Shown here: piece after piece, positions 16,495 through 25,393 of the stretch | Layout: each line of letters begins with the position of its first letter | Position numbering within the stretch: position 1 is the first letter of the stretch | Source of the DNA: Bacteroidales bacterium UBA1309 | GTDB taxonomy: Bacteria; Bacteroidota; Bacteroidia; Bacteroidales; Dysgonomonadaceae | Reading direction: 5' to 3' | DNA length: 64,000 bases | NCBI GenBank assembly: GCA_002307185.1 | Contig: DBTT01000041.1 | Span: 41,813 to 105,812, forward strand | Notes under the pieces: model-generated | Database searches by the model: none | What the model was told of the DNA's origin: nothing | Seen by the model: the letters and a program-made list of their open reading frames with translations, nothing else | Program-made: the position numbers and the translations under genes

Positions 16495-17490
16495 ATGAAA
16501 AAGATTGCTTTATCGGTACTCGAACTCGCAGTGGTGAAAGAAGGAAGAGACTCACGCACGGCTATTGACGAAACAGTAGCCGTGGCACACCGCGCAGAAG
16601 AATTAGATTTTAGCCGGATCTGGCTGGCAGAGCATCACAACTCCTGCAACATCGCGAGTTCGGCAACAGCTGTGCTGATTGGACATGTAGCCGGAGAAAC
16701 AAAAAAAATACGGGTTGGCTCCGGAGGGATCATGCTTCCGAATCACGCCCCACTGATCGTAGCCGAACAGTTTGGAACGCTCGAAACACTCTATCCTGGC
16801 CGCATCGATTTGGGACTTGGACGTGCGCCCGGCACAGATCAACAAACAGTTAAGGCTATACGGCGAAAAAACATGGATGCCGCATTTAATTTCCCCGACG
16901 ATGTGAAGGAATTAAGCCGTTTTTTGGGCAACAACGATGAACACACAGCTGTTCGTGCATTTCCAGGAGAAGGGCTGGATATTCCGATCTGGATATTGGG
17001 TTCCAGCACTGACAGCGCATATGTGGCAGCAGAACTGGGCTTGCCATATGCCTTCGCATCCCATTTTGCACCCGAACAACTCTTTCGCGCCATTGAGATT
17101 TACCGAAGTCGGTTTCGCGCTTCAAAGCAGTTGGCAAAGCCCTACGTGCTGGCTTGCGTGAATGTCATCGGAGCTGACACGGACGAGGAAGCTAAGCGAC
17201 AAAGTTCGAGTATGCAGCGGATGTTTATCGGGATTCTTACTGGCGAACGCCGTCCCTTGGCTCCGCCGCGCGATATTCCGTTTGCGTATGTCCAACATCC
17301 ACAAATCATGCAACACTTAAGTATGATGATGAAAGGAACATTTATCGGCAGCGAAGAAACTTTACGCCGGGAATTGGCCGCCTTTATAGAAAAGACTCAA
17401 GCCGACGAGTTGATGGTCACTTGTTATCTGTATGACAAGGAAGCAAAACTCAAATCACTCGAGTTGGCTTGGAAGGCCGTATATGAATAA
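16495..17490 (+). CDS. LLM class flavin-dependent oxidoreductase (MsnO8/YhbW-like)
   Basis: A 331-residue luciferase-like monooxygenase with a TIM-barrel fold using reduced FMN. Family motifs include LSVLELAVVKEG at the N-terminus, FSRIWLAEHHN, KIRVGSGGIMLPNHAPLIVAEQFGTLE, GRIDLGLGRAPGTD and the C-terminal FIGSEETLRREL. Such enzymes need a flavin reductase as partner; a flavin reductase-like gene faces it 34 bases downstream, although that one looks exported. Substrate unknown. Confidence 0.92.
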   Translation: MKKIALSVLELAVVKEGRDSRTAIDETVAVAHRAEELDFSRIWLAEHHNSCNIASSATAVLIGHVAGETKKIRVGSGGIMLPNHAPLIVAEQFGTLETLYPGRIDLGLGRAPGTDQQTVKAIRRKNMDAAFNFPDDVKELSRFLGNNDEHTAVRAFPGEGLDIPIWILGSSTDSAYVAAELGLPYAFASHFAPEQLFRAIEIYRSRFRASKQLAKPYVLACVNVIGADTDEEAKRQSSSMQRMFIGILTGERRPLAPPRDIPFAYVQHPQIMQHLSMMMKGTFIGSEETLRRELAAFIEKTQADELMVTCYLYDKEAKLKSLELAWKAVYE

Positions 17491-17524
17491 TCAAATTGCC
17501 GTTTGCAGATTTGCAAATATCCAC

Positions 17525-18168
17525 TTATTTTCTTACCCAAATGTGGATGATGTCCCCGAAAACTATTTTGTGGTAAGACCCCACGCTTTTATAAGCATCT
17601 TCGTAGAAGGTTTTGTTCTTCTGGGCATACACTTCTTCTGGATTTATGGTGTGTGTTTCAGCCAAATCACATTCAATAATAATTTTGGCTTCTTTATAGC
17701 TGACACGTCCCGAAGGGGTAATCAATGGAGTCAATGTGGTCTTTTTCATCTTGTCAGAATCGCGTCCCGAGCTGCTTCCGAAAGGCAAGAACGCGGGCTT
17801 GAATTGATCGTCGAAATAAGCCATGGTGTATTTCTTGTCCTTGAGAATGAGTTCCAGGGTGTAGCGACTACCACGAAGCCCGCAGAATGTAACAGGCTTT
17901 CCCATCAACAGCCCAACGCCGCCATCGCCCGCCACCATCGAGTTGTAATGCTCGGGCAAGCCGGCGGTAATCACCGTGTAGTCTTTCCCTACTAATTTGA
18001 AAATGCTCTCTGGCAGTTGTTCCGGGGTGATTTCTACAAACAAGTCGTTGAAAGATTTGTCTTTCAAGTTGCTATAATCTACTACTTGGTTGGAGGCTTT
18101 AACTTGGCATGAACAATTCCACCCAAGAAACTGGCAAGGATAAGGTTGAATAAAAAGAAAGTTTTCAT
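17525..18168 (-). pseudogene. Flavin reductase-like protein, exported, with a frameshift in the signal region
   Basis: The long frame encodes a flavin reductase-like (split-barrel FMN-binding) domain of the Bacteroidales secreted type: VDYSNLKDKSFNDLFVEITP, DYTVITAGLPEHYNSMVAGD, MGKPVTFCGLRGSRYTLELI, FGSSSGRDSDKMKKTTLT and ISYKEAKIIIECDLAET-like segments. No ATG near its N-terminus is in frame. One frame over, an ATG at 18168 begins a classic signal peptide, MKTFFLFNLILASFLGGIVHA, which meets a stop eight codons later. Signal and domain join if one base is restored between about 18100 and 18125. This is either a real frameshift or a sequencing error. The domain is otherwise intact. Confidence 0.7.
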
Positions 18169-18199
18169 CCTGAAAAAGTGAATGGGTGGGCAATAATAG

Positions 18200-18610
18200 T
18201 TATTTGTCTTTTTGTGTGAAAAGTACCATTTTCACCTTTGCCGCATTGCCAAGATCAATCACATTGACAAGATCCTGGAGATTCAGCGTTTTATCAGCCT
18301 GGAGTAAGACATTGATTTCCTCGTTCTCTTTTTTTTGGGCCATTATTGATAACAAAGCCGGTTCTATTTCTTCAAAAAGAATTTCTTTGTCATTCAAAAA
18401 ATAGCGATGGTCGGCCGTGATAGCCAATTGAATACTCTTTTTGTTAACAACCTCTGTGGAAGTCTTGGAATTTGGCAGGGCTACTTTTATTGCCGCGGGA
18501 GTTACCAATGTAGATATTATAAGAAAAAAGAGCAACAAGAAGAACATAATATCATTCAAAGAAGCTGTATAGACTTCTGCCGATCGGGTTTTTCTTCGTT
18601 CTATTTTCAT
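18200..18610 (-). CDS. exbD: ExbD/TolR-family biopolymer transport protein
   Basis: A 136-residue inner-membrane protein with a single N-terminal helix (MFFLLLFFLIISTLV) preceded by the conserved ASLNDIMFF segment carrying the proton-relay Asp. The rest is a periplasmic domain. With ExbB it forms the motor that energises TonB. It lies 33 bases downstream of exbB on the same strand. No tonB gene is visible in the window. Confidence 0.92.
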   Translation of the reverse strand: MKIERRKTRSAEVYTASLNDIMFFLLLFFLIISTLVTPAAIKVALPNSKTSTEVVNKKSIQLAITADHRYFLNDKEILFEEIEPALLSIMAQKKENEEINVLLQADKTLNLQDLVNVIDLGNAAKVKMVLFTQKDK

Positions 18611-18643
18611 TGAATTAAGTTTATGGTGTGTAAAATAATTGGA

Positions 18644-19351
18644 TCATGCAGCAGGACTGCTCCCTTTTTTGTATGAGCGGATTGCTTTCAATATTTCATT
18701 GGAATCTTTGTCGATAAGCAAAACAGCTTTGTCAATAAACCCATTAAGCACATAATATCCAGTGTAGGCAATGATGCCGACAAACAAACCGGCACCCGAA
18801 CAGATCATCTTCTGATAGAGACCATCTGAGATGCTCGCGATGTTGAGATCGCCACTGACGGAAATGCTGTAGAAGATTTTGATGACTCCAAAGATTGTTC
18901 CCAAAAATCCCAACATAGGAGCAATCGCCGCAGTGATTCCCAAATAGTTCATTTGGTTTTCGAGCAACGAGATTTGCTGACGGGCTTCTATTTGCATGGA
19001 ATCTTCAATCTCTTTATCTTCACTTTCTATTTCTTTCAATCCAGCAGCAATGACCCTTGAAGTAGCCGTTTGCCTCTCCAACGAGAATTTCACAGCTTTG
19101 TCGATTTTTCTTTCCTGAACCAACTCCCAAACACGTGAAAACCAAAGCGTATCTTTTTGCCCAAGTTTCCTAATTACCAAAATGCGGTTGATTATAACAT
19201 ATATCGACAACAAGGACAAAAGGAAAATAGGGACTAAAATCCATCCGCCTTTCATCAGCAAGTCAAAATAACTCTCTTCTATAACTTTGGGTTGTGGAGC
19301 CTCTGTCAATGTAGCAGTTGCTTGAAGGAAAATCGTCAATAAGTTCATCAT
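18644..19351 (-). CDS. exbB: ExbB/MotA/TolQ-family proton channel protein
   Basis: A 235-residue inner-membrane protein with three helices: GGWILVPIFLLSLLSIYVIINRI near residue 35, then ITAAIAPMLGFLGTIFGVIKIFY, then GLFVGIIAYTGYYVLNGFI. The MLGFLGT...F motif is the ExbB/TolQ signature. It forms the proton-driven complex with ExbD that would power the TonB-dependent receptor 4 kb away. Two Met codons open the frame; either could be used. The upstream promoter candidate is at 19423-19430. Confidence 0.92.
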   Translation of the reverse strand: MMNLLTIFLQATATLTEAPQPKVIEESYFDLLMKGGWILVPIFLLSLLSIYVIINRILVIRKLGQKDTLWFSRVWELVQERKIDKAVKFSLERQTATSRVIAAGLKEIESEDKEIEDSMQIEARQQISLLENQMNYLGITAAIAPMLGFLGTIFGVIKIFYSISVSGDLNIASISDGLYQKMICSGAGLFVGIIAYTGYYVLNGFIDKAVLLIDKDSNEILKAIRSYKKGSSPAA

Positions 19352-19422
19352 TTCTAATGCGTGTATTATTAATTTTTGCTTATTTATTTACTTTTCAGGA
19401 ATCTCACAAATCTAACTTTTGG

Positions 19423-19430
19423 CAAATATA
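19423..19430 (-). promoter_or_regulatory. Candidate -7 element for exbBD
   Basis: TATATTTG followed by C on the minus strand fits TAnnTTTG. No convincing -33 element lies at the right distance. It sits in the divergent region shared with the LytS-type kinase gene. Confidence 0.4.
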
Positions 19431-19537
19431 ACATCTTTCTGGATGGATTGGCTGTTTTAAAATGTCAATAAATGTGTAAAAACATAGTTCCACAACCCTA
19501 CCAAAACGATTTTATTCATTTTTTCTGCAAATATCCG

Positions 19538-19566
19538 TTTTCCTTAATAAAAGAATTATACCTTTG
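19538..19566 (+). promoter_or_regulatory. Candidate promoter of the LytS/LytTR pair
   Basis: TTTT (19538-19541), 17 bases, then TACCTTTG (19559-19566). The start codon at 19584 lies 18 bases downstream, which supports that start. Confidence 0.5.
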
Positions 19567-19583
19567 TTTGTGGTCATAGTTTT

Positions 19584-20819
19584 ATGCTTGTAAGTATTTT
19601 AATGCGCAACATTAATTTTTTAGAGAGAATGAATACTAACTTACTGCAGCTTAAACTAATCCCCCCAGTTGTTGCACTTCTTTTGAGCTTTTTGATTATT
19701 TTTCCGGATATTGTCTGGACATACTCACATTCTTCAGAGGATCAGACTCCCCAGAAAGAGCATCCTATTCCTGAAGAATTCGAGCATCGTGAACCGAATC
19801 AGGATTTTCATCGTCCGGAAGGAGTTCCCCAAATGCCCCAGAAAGAAGGACAAGATTCTAATTTTGGGGAAAGAAAAGAACCCCATGGGCCACAGATCAA
19901 CAGTGTGGAGCGCATGGCAAAAGAGTTCTTTCTATTCTTTATCATCACCTACATTTTCATTCAAATGGATCTTTTTTTATTCGACAAAAAAAGATTTCTA
20001 AAAATACCTTCAGGACAACTCTGTCTTCATGTACTTGTCATCAACCTGCTATTAAGTACTTTAATAGCAATTATTTACACATCCTTTTTCCGGCAAGGAA
20101 GAACTTGGCCTATTGACGGGCTTTTGTTCTTCAAATTCTTTTTTATGGCGATCATCTCCTACCTCATTGTCTATCTATTGAAATCGGTGATTCGCCAACA
20201 AAAGATTTCTTTAGAAAATGAACGTCTTAAGACTCAAAATATAGAAGTACAATACGAATCGCTTACGACACAATTGAATCCCCACTTTTTCTTTAATTCG
20301 ATGAACTCGCTCTCGTATCTCATAAGGGGAAACCAACGTGAGAAATCACTGAAGTATTTGCAAAAACTTTCCGAAATGTTCCGCTATGTACTCTCTGCCA
20401 GCAAAAGGACGGTAGTTACACTGAGAGACGAAATGGAGATGCTGGAAGCATATCGTTACATGATGGAGATCCGATTTGAGGATAAATTTATTTTTGAGGT
20501 GGATGTGGATGAAAAATATTACAGTTATTTCTTGCCAGTATTGACTGTTCAACCTCTGATTGAGAATGTAATAAAACACAATGAAATTAGCGAAGAAAGG
20601 CCTCTCAAAGTTTATATTAAAATTGACAAAGGTCAAAAGTTAACGGTCAGCAATACGATTCAACCCAAATTATTGAAAGAAGAAAGCACCGGAATCGGAT
20701 TAAGAAACTTGAACGAACGGTACAAACTTCTCTTTGGAGCGCAGATTTCAATTTCAAATGAAAATAATACCTTTGCAGTAAGCATACCTTTATTTTCCGA
20801 AATAGATAAAGACCTATAG
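19584..20819 (+). CDS. LytS/YehU-type sensor histidine kinase
   Basis: A 411-residue membrane kinase. One N-terminal helix (IPPVVALLLSFLIIFPDIVW), a hydrophilic proline- and glutamate-rich stretch of about 70 residues, three more helices (FFLFFIITYIFIQMDLFLF, LCLHVLVINLLLSTLIAIIY, FKFFFMAIISYLIVYLL), then the His_kinase domain with the phospho-acceptor box TQLNPHFFFNSMNSLSYLI and the ATPase motif STGIGLRNLNERY. It precedes its LytTR partner by 10 bases. The acidic-histidine-rich outer stretch (SHSSEDQTPQKEHPIPEEFEH) could bind metal, which would suit the iron-uptake neighbours; that is inference. Confidence 0.92.
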   Translation: MLVSILMRNINFLERMNTNLLQLKLIPPVVALLLSFLIIFPDIVWTYSHSSEDQTPQKEHPIPEEFEHREPNQDFHRPEGVPQMPQKEGQDSNFGERKEPHGPQINSVERMAKEFFLFFIITYIFIQMDLFLFDKKRFLKIPSGQLCLHVLVINLLLSTLIAIIYTSFFRQGRTWPIDGLLFFKFFFMAIISYLIVYLLKSVIRQQKISLENERLKTQNIEVQYESLTTQLNPHFFFNSMNSLSYLIRGNQREKSLKYLQKLSEMFRYVLSASKRTVVTLRDEMEMLEAYRYMMEIRFEDKFIFEVDVDEKYYSYFLPVLTVQPLIENVIKHNEISEERPLKVYIKIDKGQKLTVSNTIQPKLLKEESTGIGLRNLNERYKLLFGAQISISNENNTFAVSIPLFSEIDKDL

Positions 20820-20829
20820 CCTAAAGTTT

Positions 20830-21585
20830 ATGAAAGCTATTATTATTGAAGACGAAACTGCTGCCGCACGCAACCTAAAAGCAATTTTGAACGACATTGC
20901 ACCCGAAATTGAAATTCTGGCCACCTTGGACAGCATTCAAAAAAGCGTGTCGTGGCTTACTGCAAACACGCAGCCGGATGTGATATTTATGGACATCCAT
21001 CTCTCGGATGGAGACTCTTTCCATATTTTTCGCTTGGTAGATGTTTTTTCCTATATCATTTTCACCACAGCTTACGACGAATACGCCATTCAGGCATTCA
21101 AGGTGAATTCGATTGATTATCTCTTGAAACCAATCGACCCGGAAGATGTAGTGAATGCCCTCAACAAATTGCGAAAAATTAAAACAACTGCTGAACCCGA
21201 TTATTCTGCCTTGCTTCCGAAAATATTAAAAGGATCTGTCTATCCGAAAACGCTCCTAGCTTTCTACCAAAACCGAATCATTCCGTTGGAAACGGCTCAA
21301 ATCGCATTCTTCCAGTCTGTGAATGAGAAAGTCACGGCGCATTGCTTCAGCAAGGAAATGTACCCTATCGAAAAAGCACTCAATTCACTGATGTCGGCAC
21401 TCGATCCTGAACAATTTTTCCGGGCAAATCGACAATTTCTCATTGCCCGAAAATTGATAAAAGAGGTGCAAATGTGGGAAGGTGGACGTTTGTTAATCAT
21501 TGCGTCGATCGAAACCCCAGAACAAATTGTCATCAGCAAAGAACGGGTAGCCTTGTTCAAAAACTGGCTGCAAAACAAAATTTGA
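20830..21585 (+). CDS. LytTR-family response regulator
   Basis: A 251-residue regulator. The receiver domain has the acidic pair at E7-D8 (IIIEDE), the phospho-acceptor D55 in VIFMDIHLSDGDS, and the Lys of YLLKPID. The C-terminal LytTR DNA-binding domain spans about residues 145-250, with EKVTAHCFSKEMYPIEKALNS and FRANRQFLIARKLI. It is cotranscribed with the LytS-type kinase. Target genes are unknown; the adjacent exbBD and siderophore receptor genes are candidates. Confidence 0.93.
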   Translation: MKAIIIEDETAAARNLKAILNDIAPEIEILATLDSIQKSVSWLTANTQPDVIFMDIHLSDGDSFHIFRLVDVFSYIIFTTAYDEYAIQAFKVNSIDYLLKPIDPEDVVNALNKLRKIKTTAEPDYSALLPKILKGSVYPKTLLAFYQNRIIPLETAQIAFFQSVNEKVTAHCFSKEMYPIEKALNSLMSALDPEQFFRANRQFLIARKLIKEVQMWEGGRLLIIASIETPEQIVISKERVALFKNWLQNKI

Positions 21586-21598
21586 ACAAATCCTCCAC

Positions 21599-22726
21599 TT
21601 ACATTTTTCGCACCACCCTATTTGTCTTTCTCCGTTTTCGCCACCAGATCACCACACCCGTCACGGGCAGGCTCGCAATAAACAGGCTTGCCAGGAAAGC
21701 CAGTATTTTTCCAGGAAGGCCCAATATGGCTCCCGTATGGATTTCGTAGTTCATCCGCAAAAGCTTGTCGGCACCGTCGGCATCGGCAAAACGTCCATAA
21801 ATATTGTCGGATTTGATTTCTGCAAGCGAACGGGGCGCAAAATAACGGTAATCAGTTTTCCAATACAGTCCATCGGCCTGAGTGATATTGGCTGTAATGG
21901 CAGAAGTGCTGTCTCGCGAAGGGCTAATCGAGATCGAACCCGCATCGGGATATTCCCGGATCATATGCGCCCAAATTTCGTCAGCTGCCTGATTCGGTGA
22001 CAAGCCATCTCTCGGCAAAGATTTCGGGAGAGTAACTCCGTATCCAAGCGATTTGGTGCCGCCCACCAATTTATGCACGCCATCGGCATAAGGAGGCAAT
22101 CCCCACACCAATCCGGTGAGGGCAAAAATCAACCCGAAAATGGTGGCATACCATCCGCCCACCACGTGCAGATCATAATTCACCTTGTAGGCTTTCACCC
22201 CTTTTTTCCATTGGATAAGCAACCGGTTTTTGATTTTCGACAGCGTTTTGGGAAACCAGATAACAACACCTGTTATCAGCACCAACAAGAAAACGATGGT
22301 GGAAACAACCACCAATGGCTGACCAATAGCAGGCGGAAGCCAAAGGTAGAAATGGCCCTGCATCACAATCCTGAAAAAGTCCTTGCCCATGTCTTTCACC
22401 TTAAGTACTTCCCCGTTGTAAGGGTTCAAAAAGACGATGTAATAATAAGTCGGACCGTAGCCGTAAAACATGGCTTCTACAGATTTTTCCGGTCCATGAT
22501 ATGCGATGGAATTCATTTTTTTTCCCGGCAACTGGCTTTCGGCAATCTGCTGCAAATGAGAAGGGGCTACAAAATCTGCATTTTGGGCTTCCACATGGTG
22601 GTAGGAATTCAGAGAAGAAATTTCTTCCTGAAAAGCGTACAAAGCCCCAGTGAGGGCTATCACAAATACAAAAAGCCCGGACACAAGTCCGAGCCATAAA
22701 TGGAGTTTATGAAATAGTTTCTTCAT
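21599..22726 (-). CDS. PepSY-associated transmembrane protein (iron-uptake linked)
   Basis: A 375-residue inner-membrane protein with four helices: LHLWLGLVSGLFVFVIALTGALYAF, LVVVSTIVFLLVLITGVVIWF, WYATIFGLIFALTGLVWGL and ILAFLASLFIASLPVTGVVIWW. A PepSY segment sits between the first two. Members commonly accompany siderophore receptors, and some act as inner-membrane ferric-siderophore reductases using His residues in the helices (HKLHLW, GHFYLW, DLHVVGG). Its ATG lies 3 bases after the stop of the receptor gene, so the two are one operon. Confidence 0.9.
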   Translation of the reverse strand: MKKLFHKLHLWLGLVSGLFVFVIALTGALYAFQEEISSLNSYHHVEAQNADFVAPSHLQQIAESQLPGKKMNSIAYHGPEKSVEAMFYGYGPTYYYIVFLNPYNGEVLKVKDMGKDFFRIVMQGHFYLWLPPAIGQPLVVVSTIVFLLVLITGVVIWFPKTLSKIKNRLLIQWKKGVKAYKVNYDLHVVGGWYATIFGLIFALTGLVWGLPPYADGVHKLVGGTKSLGYGVTLPKSLPRDGLSPNQAADEIWAHMIREYPDAGSISISPSRDSTSAITANITQADGLYWKTDYRYFAPRSLAEIKSDNIYGRFADADGADKLLRMNYEIHTGAILGLPGKILAFLASLFIASLPVTGVVIWWRKRRKTNRVVRKM

Positions 22727-22729
22727 GCT

Positions 22730-25039
22730 TTAGAAGCGATAAGTGACATTCATCCGGTAATTGGCGCGTGGTTCCGTTTGCCAGTAATAGTAGCCAGAGT
22801 AGTATCCACCGGAGTAAAGATACCGATTTGTAATATTATTGACATTCAAGGCCATTGAAAATTTATTCATCTGGTAAGAAATAGCTCCATCCAAACGAAA
22901 ATAGTCAGGCAATGTGCCGGTTGCCCAGGATGTACGCCCCCCTTGAAACTGGGAACCCAGTGAAATGCCAAGCCCCTTCAACGACTGGTTGGTGAAACGG
23001 TATGTAAGCCATCCGTTGGCCAAATTCTTCGTTACCCCTGGGATATCGGTGCCAATATTGGCTGGAGTGGGGTCTTCGGTTATAATTGCATCTGTGAAAG
23101 CATAGTTTGCGGTAACACTCAATTGGTCTGTGATTTGCCCACGAATATCAAATTCAATTCCTTTTGTCCTTGTCTTACCCAATTGAATAGACTTGTTTAT
23201 GTGCTCTGGATCGGTAGCTAACACATTGCTTTTGTTAATATAATAGGCTGAGAAGGTAGTTTCCCAATTTCCATTGAACCATTCTCGTTTAATACCGATT
23301 TCTTTGTTGGTGCCCACCGATGGTTTAAAAGCATTTTTATAATAATCTTCCCCTGTCTGAGGCATAAATGACTGGTCAAGAACCGCATAAGCAGAAGTGC
23401 TTTTGTCGATGCTGTAGCTCAAGCCCACACGTGGTGTAAATCTCTTGGCATCCACACTGCTATAAGGATTTTCGCTGGTGGCCGTCGTGTAACGTCCGGC
23501 CAGCGTAAGGCGAAGCTTATCCTTGAACAGGGCAATCTCATCCTGAACATAATATCCCGTATAAGCCTCACGGTATTTGACACCCCTGCTGCGGATATCC
23601 AGACTGCGGTCGTAAACAGGGTAATCCGATGCGGCAACCAACCCGTAAGTTGGGTTATAAATATCCTGCGATCCAAACATCCCGCCTTGAGACCAATCGT
23701 GGAAAAAAGTTTTGTCACTCATATCTATTCCCGCCAAAATACGGTGGCGCAGTTTCCCTGTATAGATATCTCCATTCACGAAAAATTGCCCCACTTTGCT
23801 CTCTCCAAGATAATCCCAGTTGGCAATTCCACGGTAGATAGTATCTCCCGCCACGTTAAAGCCCCAAGGCCACAAGCTTTCTCCAAGTTGTTCAGAACGG
23901 ACATAAGCTACTTGCCCCGTAAATTTCCAGTTGTCGTCAAACTTATGCAACATGGTAAGAAAAGCCGTGTGTTCTTTTAGTTTGGTTGGAGACATGTTTG
24001 GCTCTGCCGTTGTATAATCAACTGGCAGGTCGGCATAGCCTACGGGAGAAAAAGCATAGTTGGTGCCAATCGGAGACATTTTGGTTGTGCTGTAAGTGTA
24101 TTCCGCAGTCAGCGAAGTCTGCTCATTGAATATGTATTTCAACACAGGAGCCAACAAGACACGGTTGTTATACTCATAAGGGCGATGGGAAGCTTTCGAT
24201 TGTGCCATCACATTGAAACGGTAAAGAAGTTTTCCGCTTTTATTGAGCTTGCCGTCCAAGTCAAGTGTGGTGCGATAGGTGTTGTAGCTGCCAATAGTCA
24301 TGGCAAATTCACCTTTTTGTATTCCGGTCGGTTTTTTGGTCACCACATTGTAGAACCCGCTTGGTTCTGCGTTTGCCAACATAAATCCGGCAGGACCTTT
24401 CACGAATTCAATACGTTCTACGATGCTCATGTCCTCGGTCTGCGGACTCCAATACATGGTAAGATTCATCCCGTTGCGATAAGCCGCAATCTGTGCTCCA
24501 CGCATGTAAACAACCGCATAATTGTCCCAATGCTCCATCCGGCGGGCACCACTCACATTGCGAGTAATGCTTTCAAGCATGTCAAAAGCCTGCTGCTCCT
24601 GAATCACCTGCTTGGTGACAACTTGTATATTTTGGGGAATCTCCAACAAAGGTGATTGCAAACGGAGTGAAACAGAAGGATAATCAGTCACGTACTTGCT
24701 CGGATTGGCAGTGACAATCACTTCGGAAAGCTCCTTGCTGTTTTCAGCCATGGAAAAATCCACCTGGACAGTTTTCCCGTTTTCCACGGCTACGGTTTTG
24801 CTTTGGGTGTTGACACCTGTGAATGAAGCCACAATGGTGTATGATCCGTGTTTCACATTTTCAATGACATACGATCCTTCTTTATCCACGATAGCACCTT
24901 TCTGAGTGCCCAAAAGAAACACATTGACGAATTCGGCAGGCTTTCCATCTTTTGTCGAAACCTTACCTTTTATAGTTCCTGTTTGAGCAATCAGGTGGAT
25001 TGCCAAAAGCAAGAACGGCACAAACAACAATCTTTTCAT
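22730..25039 (-). CDS. TonB-dependent siderophore receptor
   Basis: A 769-residue outer-membrane receptor. It has a signal peptide (MKRLLFVPFLLLAIHLIA), then a carboxypeptidase-regulatory-like domain (GTIKGKVSTKDGKPAEFVNVFLLG), a plug domain (EIPQNIQVVTKQVIQEQQ, IEFVKGPAGFMLANAEPSGFYNVVTKKP) and a 22-strand barrel ending YRMNVTYRF. The plug signature is that of FhuA/FpvA-type ferric-siderophore receptors. The frame extends to 25072, but the promoter at 25074-25082 and the signal peptide put the start at 25039. It is cotranscribed with the PepSY gene. Confidence 0.94.
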   Translation of the reverse strand: MKRLLFVPFLLLAIHLIAQTGTIKGKVSTKDGKPAEFVNVFLLGTQKGAIVDKEGSYVIENVKHGSYTIVASFTGVNTQSKTVAVENGKTVQVDFSMAENSKELSEVIVTANPSKYVTDYPSVSLRLQSPLLEIPQNIQVVTKQVIQEQQAFDMLESITRNVSGARRMEHWDNYAVVYMRGAQIAAYRNGMNLTMYWSPQTEDMSIVERIEFVKGPAGFMLANAEPSGFYNVVTKKPTGIQKGEFAMTIGSYNTYRTTLDLDGKLNKSGKLLYRFNVMAQSKASHRPYEYNNRVLLAPVLKYIFNEQTSLTAEYTYSTTKMSPIGTNYAFSPVGYADLPVDYTTAEPNMSPTKLKEHTAFLTMLHKFDDNWKFTGQVAYVRSEQLGESLWPWGFNVAGDTIYRGIANWDYLGESKVGQFFVNGDIYTGKLRHRILAGIDMSDKTFFHDWSQGGMFGSQDIYNPTYGLVAASDYPVYDRSLDIRSRGVKYREAYTGYYVQDEIALFKDKLRLTLAGRYTTATSENPYSSVDAKRFTPRVGLSYSIDKSTSAYAVLDQSFMPQTGEDYYKNAFKPSVGTNKEIGIKREWFNGNWETTFSAYYINKSNVLATDPEHINKSIQLGKTRTKGIEFDIRGQITDQLSVTANYAFTDAIITEDPTPANIGTDIPGVTKNLANGWLTYRFTNQSLKGLGISLGSQFQGGRTSWATGTLPDYFRLDGAISYQMNKFSMALNVNNITNRYLYSGGYYSGYYYWQTEPRANYRMNVTYRF

Positions 25040-25073
25040 ATCTTTAGGTCTTTTTAAAACAATTATCTTCACT

Positions 25074-25082
25074 GCAAAAGTA
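25074..25082 (-). promoter_or_regulatory. -7 element of the receptor operon
   Basis: TACTTTTGC on the minus strand fits TAnnTTTG(C). ATTG stands 21 bases upstream as a possible -33 element. The start codon is about 35 bases downstream. Confidence 0.5.
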
Positions 25083-25393
25083 CCAATGAAACAGATACAT
25101 GTTCAATACCTACAAATAATGAAAAATAGAACTAAAAATCATTACTATCATGTATTGATTGGTTAAAACTCAGCCGTACACACACGATTTCACGGAAAAA
25201 TATTTCCTGTTAAAATGTATAGAATCGGGATATCTGCTTGCTCGGAATGACAAGCTCGTAGGCCAGAATCCTGTTCTACGAAACCCTATATCAAGTGGAA
25301 AAGAGAACGGAATGCAGAATTCCAATCAGGAAATAAACCGCCAATTTTTATCGCTTATGCCGAATTATCTCGTTAAACCGTGCTATCCTGCAG
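25083..25393. other. Intergenic region between the receptor operon and the LacI gene
   Basis: Both flanking genes are on the minus strand. The stretch next to the receptor promoter is AT-rich and contains AATCATTACTATCAT, which faintly resembles a Fur box but is too degenerate to call. I see no RNA gene and no clear terminator for the LacI gene. Confidence 0.4.

Noticed and set aside
25120..25160. Fur box upstream of the siderophore receptor
   Set aside because: Only a loose match to GATAATGATAATCATTATC halves; too degenerate in AT-rich DNA to support.
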